Assembly: GCF_021347895.1 (NCBI RefSeq)
Contig: NC_067113.1
Coordinates: 45,981,474 to 46,045,473 of the forward strand
Length of the DNA stretch: 64,000 nt
Reading direction: 5' to 3'
DNA from: Acanthochromis polyacanthus
Taxonomy: Eukaryota; Chordata; Actinopteri; Pomacentridae
Below the pieces are notes generated by a model. The model was not told the origin of the DNA and did no database searches. It worked only from the letters and a program-made list of their open reading frames with translations. The translations under genes were made by a program, and so were the position numbers. Of the stretch, positions 57,561 to 64,000 are shown piece after piece; the stretch's first letter is position 1, and every line of letters starts with the position of its first letter.

Positions 57561-60427
57561 CTTCTCAGCCATTGGTAGTTTCTACCACGTGTTTCTTGCA
57601 GCTTTAGGATTAATTTTTATAGATTCCTGCCTATCTTGTGAAACAATCACATATTACATAAGATAAGATTGATTGGTTTTACAGCTTTTTCTGCAAAAGT
57701 AAGCCTCTTTTGGGGGTTTCCTGGAGATTATGCTGGTCAGTGTCATTGATAATAACTGATTTGTTATTTTCCTGTAAGAGAATGAATGTCTGTGCAGGAA
57801 AAGGTGCATGCCATCTCCCTGGACAGCAAAAGTGTGGCACATATTCAGTTTCTTGCTGTGTCTTTTCATGCAGGCTCCTGTTTTTGGAAGGGTAAATCAT
57901 ACATAACAATTTTGGTAAATTTGTATATTATTTGTCTGGTGTTTGTCCTTGTTATACTGATATTTAAAACATAAAACACTTCTTTTTTGAGCATAACCTT
58001 AACTGAACATACAACTTCTTGTATTTCTTTAGTTTAACTTCTCTACAAAGAGTTTTAAAAGTCAGATACAGGCCAGCGTTTGATCACTACCGTCTCCAGT
58101 AGACTGTCCTGCTCCTTAATATCCTAATAAGCATTTCTCAGACAGCTTAGATTGAATTGTTCCAGTTAATTATCTTTACTGCCTTTTATTATTTCAGTCA
58201 CGCTGCGTTTTTCTTGACGGGACAGAAATAGTTCTTTCTTACACAAGTGGAAAATCTCGCAGATGCAGCCTCCTTGTTGCCGTTCCCACGGTCCAACTGT
58301 CAGCAGCGTTCTCTCCAGCTCAGACCTGACAAACATCAGAATACAGGCTTCGCAGAATTCAAAGCTGACTTTCTTTTTCTGCTTTCTGTTTGGCAATTGA
58401 GAGTTTTCCAGAGCTGCTTGTCAAACACACTGATCCACGTTTCTTTCCCTTTTATAATCCAGTTAATTAGTGACATTGACTGTCCATCATGTTGTCAGTT
58501 TAGACTGTATTTTCTTTCTTATCAGCATGTGGGCGGGCTCATAAGCACACATAATAATCTTTGAAATCCTAACCTAAGAGTCCTGAGAATTTTCCTCCAC
58601 TTCCTACCAAGACACACATTTGAAAGTTCAACAATGTTTTTTATGTGCAACAATATAATTCAACCACTTTCACAGAGAATTTTAAATAGCATCCTTTTAA
58701 TCACTTCAGCAGGCAATAGCCAGTAGCAGCAGGATGGACCAGAGGAGTTAAAATCTTGTCTAAACAAAGCATAGACAGCTCGTGATATAATCTGTCGCAA
58801 AATCCTTCATTGTGGGCAAAAATACATAAAGACAGAGAGAAAAGTCTGTGAGTCTGGAGCACAAAAGATGTGAAAACTCAATAGGTTTGCCAGAAAATGC
58901 ATGAGCAGTAACTTTTAGGACCCAACACATACAATTTCTGTCCTCAAAGCTTCACTGGTAATCCTCCCTAATCAACTCTGACTTGCTTTGAGCTTCAGTT
59001 TGTTCAGGGAGTGATGTGCTGTCATAAATATTTGAGGTGTTAAACACTTTTCACCTTCAAGAAGACTGCGCTCGTTTCCAGCAGAGGCCATATGTAGCCC
59101 TTAGGCCACAGGGTACAGACGGAGGCACTGCTCTGTTTGCAGCATCAAGCTTGAATAATTGATACGTGAAGCAGGAGTGTGCTCAGTGGACACAGAGAGT
59201 GTGACACTAAATAGTGAACAGAGTCCCTCTGGTGATATGGCAGATTTTGCACACATTTACTTTAGAATTTTGCTCAATAATGCCTTCAAAATCCCAGAAT
59301 CTTCCCTTATAGAACAACTGTGAACTTATTAATTTACTGCATTTGCCCCCAAAAAAGCTATAGAATGCTTTACATGATTAAAATGAAGCCATCTTCTTTC
59401 AAAAAGTGGAAGTTTCCACTGGTATTACACCCTGAGGGTTGAACTCCCAGACTTTAGAGCTGACTTTGGCACTAGGGGGAGCCATACTGTTTGGAATTCA
59501 AAGGACACCCTTCTCTCACTGCAATAGTGAAATTCCCAAAGATATTTAATTTTTTAATCCATAATATATAGAGTCAGTGAACGCTGTTGAGCTGTCTTGC
59601 TTTTAAACATTTAATGAGCAGCATGCATTGCAAATATTTTTTTTAAAAAGCTGCTTGTCCCTAAGAAAATGGCATCTCACTTCTGTGGAGCGATGAAAAA
59701 AGCAGCTGTTATTTTAAGGGAAAGAGTTCAGACGAGGCAAAGCAGAGCATGGAAGAAACAGAAAGAAATCGCCTGCCAGAAAACCAGTGTAGGAGTAAGG
59801 AGGAAAAAAAACAGAGCAGCCCAGTCCAGCCTCACTCAGCATGCCCGGCATGTTGCATCAATGGGCACAAGCTCTGACCAACCTAATGCCACAGGAATAC
59901 AAATCATTACCAAAGCAACAGACAGCAGAGAGAGAGAGAGAGAGGGAGGGAGAGAGGGAGCTGACAGCAGATAATAGGAAATGTCTGAATATTAATTTCA
60001 TGTGCAATGCTACTGTTTTTAAATAATTCATACGTGACATGGCCTGGAGCGATGCGGTGAGGCTGCTTGGGTTAAAGCCTGCCGGGGAGCGAGGAGAGTC
60101 AGGAAATGATCTCAGGTCCATAACTTGATGGAAACACGACGTCAAAAGCAGAGCAGAGGTGATCTTTCAAAGCCTGGCGAGCGGTTTCCTGCACTTTCTT
60201 TCTCCCTGTGCCACCACCAGAAACAAGAGAAGTTGTGTTGAAGTGGCTATCACTCGTTCCTGAACGTATCAAAGCGAGCAAGTTATTAGAAAATGTGTTT
60301 TATAGCATTACATGTAGTATTCAGATAGCATTTAAATCTATGAATATTTCCTAAAATGTCAAACCACTCCTTTAATTTGAAGAGATCATAACTATATATG
60401 GGTGTGAATTCCCCAATCATCCATTTT
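57561..60427. other. Intergenic, nothing gene-like
   Basis: A (GA)n purine tract lies at 59926-59960. The remainder holds short frames without identity. Confidence 0.5.
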
Positions 60428-60920
60428 TTTCTTTGATTTAGTCACCTCTTGTGTTGGAAAAATACCATCTATGTGTATTTATATGTATTCATTTATCCAT
60501 ATTCATCAGTGATCCTAATCATGCTTTATTGAATTTCTATTACAAAACTCTACTACTCATCTATTCTATATATTCAAGACATAGTTTACATTCTAGATTT
60601 TTTGTTTGTATTTTTTTTTACCACCTGTTTTACTGTCTAAATGTTTATTTACCATTATCAGCAGTATATAATTATTTTTTATTTATATTTTTATTTTTTA
60701 TTTTTTTTCAAAATTCACTTGATTGGATTTTATTTATGTATTTATTTATTTGTTTATCATTTTACTTATTTACTCTCCATATCATTTTTACCTCTGTGCT
60801 GATATTTTGAAAATCTTTCGCCATGTGTTTTTTTTTTTTTTTTTTTTTTGCCTGGTCTGTAAAGCATTTTGTCAACAATATTTTTAATAGGTGCTATGTA
60901 GATAAAGGCATTATCATTTA
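60428..60920 (+). repeat. T-rich degraded LINE 3' region with T22 run
   Basis: Very T-rich sequence with TTATTTAT words, a 22-nt T run at 60828-60849, then 'gtctgtaaagcattttgtca acaat' and 'taggtgctatgtagataaag gcattatcatttattatt'. The end is the standard fish LINE/SINE tail (gtaaagcactttgt..aaggtgctatataaataaag). Confidence 0.55.
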
Positions 60921-60937
60921 TTATTACTCAAAGCTAC

Positions 60938-61345
60938 ATTTGCCTTTTACATTTCACAGTACATGTTTGTTCCATTTTTTTTGCTTGTTCAATCTCATTG
61001 TCGTTGCTATCATCCAGTACTCATGAGACAACAGCTCAAATTTCATGCAGAAATCATAATATTTTTAATTTTCTACAGCTGGCTTACTGTATCTTATTGT
61101 GAAAAACACTTCACAAAGCTTGGAAACCAGCTACTATTCTTCAAATTTATCATTTTCACCAAATATAAATGACATAAATTTGCATTTTGCACTGTAATGT
61201 GTACATTTATTCCTTTTTTTGCATTCATACAATCCTATTTTCTTTGCTGTTTTCTGATTTGAATCCCACAACAGTTCAAGTGTCATGAAAGAATCATTGC
61301 TACAGCTACCTTCCTGCATTTTATTGTGAAAAGCACTCATAAATG
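60938..61345 (+). repeat. Diverged tandem duplication, unit about 240 bp
   Basis: Two units, 60938-61120 and 61178-61345, share order and wording: TTTGC.TTTT at the start, 'ttttttgc.ttcat/ca' next, 'acaacag.tcaa.t.tcatg.a gaaatcat/gaatcat', 'ctacagct..ct' and 'ttattgtgaaaa.cact' at the end. The divergence is large, so the duplication is old. Confidence 0.65.
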
Positions 61346-62089
61346 ATGTTAGATTAATGAAACTTGTGTTTAAAATCACACAGTGTCAGCTTCACAATGT
61401 TTTGAGACTACATGACATAGTAGTGTGAATTCACACTGATCAAATCTAAGTGTTGGTCAGTAATACTCTTTCACCTCCTTGTCTTTGTCAGACAGCTTTC
61501 TATGACCACAAGGCTGTAATTACCCCTCCATCATTTGCACACATTTGTCTTCCTGATTCATATTTTGCAGCTCCGTTCTCAATCCGTTAACCCCTTTAAG
61601 AGGACTCGAGAGAGGTGGAAGGAGACAGACAGAGGTCTTTGCTCTGTGCCACACCCTCACTAGACTCTCTAGCATGTATTTTAATGGAGTAAAGCAGAAA
61701 AGAGATAAAAAAAAAAAAAACACCTGTATGCACACCCTGCTATGTCTTTTCATTTTAACTTCAAATCTGATCACACTTTGAACAGGAAACCTCCTAAAAT
61801 AGCTATTTGCACCTTTGTTTACTGGTCAGTCAATAAATTAGCCCTGTTTACTCCAGTAAATGCTACTTAAGGTTATTTTTATCTTGTAGCTTGTGCTCAA
61901 AAGGTGGTATTATCAGTTTGCTGTTTTATCTGAATAAGAATCTGCACAGAAAGCACTTTGCACTCCACATATGGCTTCTTATCTGAGGCCTGGGGGGAAA
62001 TCCATAATGGCGCACTGGAACATGCACTTGCAAACACAAACACACAAAAGTGATAAGATAATGTCATTGTCATCTGGCTGTTTGATTAA
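61346..62089. other. Intergenic, nothing recognised
   Basis: A 14-nt A run lies at 61708-61721. No gene. Confidence 0.5.
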
Positions 62090-62720
62090 GTAGATTAAAA
62101 GCACATTTGGTTGTGGCTCTGATGGCTTTATGCAGGGGGTAAATGTCACCTTCACACTCTTTGGTCATTACTTGCTTTCTTCCCTGGACCTAGTCGCCAT
62201 TTTCCACAAGCAGCTGCCGTACACTAGTCGTGTTGTTTGCTGTAAACACCAGCGAACTGATAAGCCAGATGAGGCATTTTTCTCTAAGTCCTCTGTTATT
62301 GATATTCAGGCATATTTTCGCCCTGTTACTTCAATAACTGTGATCAATTTCTTGTTGGGCCCAGTTGTGGAGACGAAACAGAATGGCCACTTGGATGTGA
62401 GATCTATTTTCCACAGTCAGGTAAAAGCAAAAGCCCTGAGCGCTGAATCAATGGACAGACTGAGCCGCTAGACAGCTGCTTCAATTCCATTTCCTCAGAA
62501 AAGCCCCTTTTCCTATTATGGGAATTTCCTCTATTTTCTCCCTTCCTCCTCAGTGGGAGAGATTATGGAAAAGGTTCTGAAGGAAATAAATTCAGACGTC
62601 CTTTTTAAAGGTTCAGCGCAGCCATGCAAAGGAGCTAAGTGACCCGGTCATTGGAAGTCAGACGGCTGTTCAGTGATGAGCTGGAAACAATTAGACATCA
62701 TCTAAAAATAAAACTCTTCT
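62090..62720. other. Possible conserved noncoding block
   Basis: Balanced, repeat-free sequence; a 113-codon frame (62130-62471) crosses it, but its composition is not protein-like and no splice sites fit. It is more likely a constrained noncoding block than an exon. Confidence 0.3.
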
Positions 62721-64000
62721 TCTTCCTGTCTGGATGTCAGCTCTCGCTTAAATTGTGAGTGTCAGCAGTTCAGTAGGGAAGAAAAGGGATAAGATTCAGT
62801 TCATAAAATAAGATATTCTTCATTCATAAGGAAAGGAAGCTACCGTATTCTGTGTGTCTGTGAATGCAGCAGCCTTCCAGACAGTGGAATCCTATCTAAA
62901 TGGGACATTATGCCCAAAGGCTATTAAAACAAGCAGACGATCTGTTGGGGAATTTCTTGCGTTTTGGCTTCCCGCAGTGGATGACTACATCTCATTGTCT
63001 TTTTTCCTTCTTTATCTCTTTGTCTTTGTTGCATTCTTTCTTTTCATTCTCATATTCACACAGGAACATCCGCCCAACCCATCTCTCTCCTCACTTTTCT
63101 TCTCCTATTCCTGTCAAACACAATTAAGTGATCTTATTCGCTTAACTTACTAGCATGCATGTTTGCAAAAAAAAAAAAAACCCAACCCTAATTCACAGAT
63201 TTTGATCAACTTTTAAGTTGCTAATAGTGTTTTGATGAGTTACTGACAATGTTGGTAAATGCACCAACTTTATATTGTGTGTAATTTTAACTCTAATTTG
63301 CACATCCATCAGTTTGAAACTAAATTGAAGTTGGAGTAACGTTAAGATAGTTAAAATTTTTCTTCACTACAAGTTCAACATTTTTGGGCAAAAAATGTTA
63401 CAAGAAAGTATGCTTAACATTTGTAATCAGTCAGATGTCCTTTCTGAAAGATATACTAAAAAAAACCCTCAAAAAAGCATTCAGTGGGCTTGCTTTTTTA
63501 GATAAAATATTAATTTGTTTTATTTTGGCCTTTCTACATCACCTTGCATGCGACCTCCGTGCTCATTCAGATGTTTCAAGAGGACAGGCTTTGTTGTGTG
63601 AATCCATACAGAGGAGCAAATCAGTTTTCAAGCCCAAAATAATCTATTTTGAAGGTGAATGGATTGTTCAGTTCCAGAGCTGTATAACCCAAAGACATCA
63701 GGGCAGCAGAGAGCTGAATAAAAACCAGAAAGCACACTGAGGTACAGTGGTAGTGATGGTTAGAGTAGAAATGGACATGCAACACATAGAATGATAGAAG
63801 GCTCAGCTATTTTGTGGGAAACTGATGTTTTTTGTGCTTGTAAAAGAGCATCCATGCAGTTTATGGGTCTCTGTGTGTGGTGCCTTGAGTTAGATCAATA
63901 AAATCTATTATTTTTTATTTAGGTTTTTTATTGTTTTTAAACCATATCCCATTAACAGATTAAAACGGCACTCCGAGAAAGTTCAAATACTTTCAGTACG
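62721..64000. other. Intergenic, nothing recognised
   Basis: A T/C-rich stretch lies at 62990-63120, an A run at 63166-63180. No gene at the window end. Confidence 0.5.

Noticed and set aside
60451..60810. 119-codon frame rich in Phe, Leu and Tyr
   Set aside because: It lies in T-rich degraded LINE sequence; the membrane-like look is a by-product of T-rich codons.
62130..62471. 113-codon plus frame
   Set aside because: It has no domain, no splice signals that fit, and lies within a complex block better explained as noncoding.
1..64000. tRNA, rRNA, CRISPR or bacterial/viral operon content
   Set aside because: No cloverleaf with a TTCGA-type loop, no regularly spaced repeat array, no ribosome binding sites and no dense coding were seen; the sequence is a vertebrate nuclear locus.

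Overview
This is a vertebrate nuclear window, almost certainly from a teleost fish and probably a percomorph. The evidence is one spliced gene with canonical GT-AG introns, long (CA/TG)n microsatellites, Tc1/mariner relics with Sleeping-Beauty-style repeated ends, and several dispersed repeats that I know only from fish genomes. No prokaryotic feature, tRNA, rRNA or CRISPR array was seen.

The only protein-coding gene I can support is ifrd1 (interferon-related developmental regulator 1, also TIS7/PC4), on the minus strand. I assembled 12 coding exons between 54341 (ATG) and 48620 (stop of TAA). They give a 428-residue protein with every splice junction in phase. A TATA box lies at 54545-54552 and an inverted CCAAT box at about 54593. 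A 40-codon upstream ORF lies in the predicted 5' leader, and a polyadenylation signal at 48029-48034 closes the transcript. Intron 6 has a 35-nt T tract starting at position +6 of its donor site.

The rest is intergenic. Positions 1-48000 hold two copies of a TTAA-flanked MITE (2592-3117; 17083-17485, the second nested in a Tc1-like MITE), a solo LTR (3209-3780), a 735-bp element with near-perfect 30-bp inverted ends (20425-21159), an IR/DR Tc1-like relic (32121-33175), a Tc1-type transposase relic (38040-38412) with a sister copy at 57060-57560, a MITE (38729-39168), a degenerate internally repeated block (44830-45960), and fragments of LINE/SINE-type repeats. Between these are blocks of balanced, TAAT-rich, repeat-free sequence (about 4.1-4.6, 5.2-5.5, 5.9-7.4, 14.9-15.3, 26.3-27.5, 40.2-40.5, 44.3-44.7, 46.6-46.9 and 62.1-62.7 kb) that look like conserved noncoding elements. 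That is a visual judgement; no alignment was possible.

The most noteworthy structures are the ifrd1 uORF, the T35 tract at the intron 6 donor, a perfect 31-bp palindrome with a 5-nt loop (30927-30993), a template-switch-like hairpin (35031-35081), nested transposon insertions, and a cluster of TAATTA/TTAATTAA sites (5946-6328). I found no convincing new multi-gene system.
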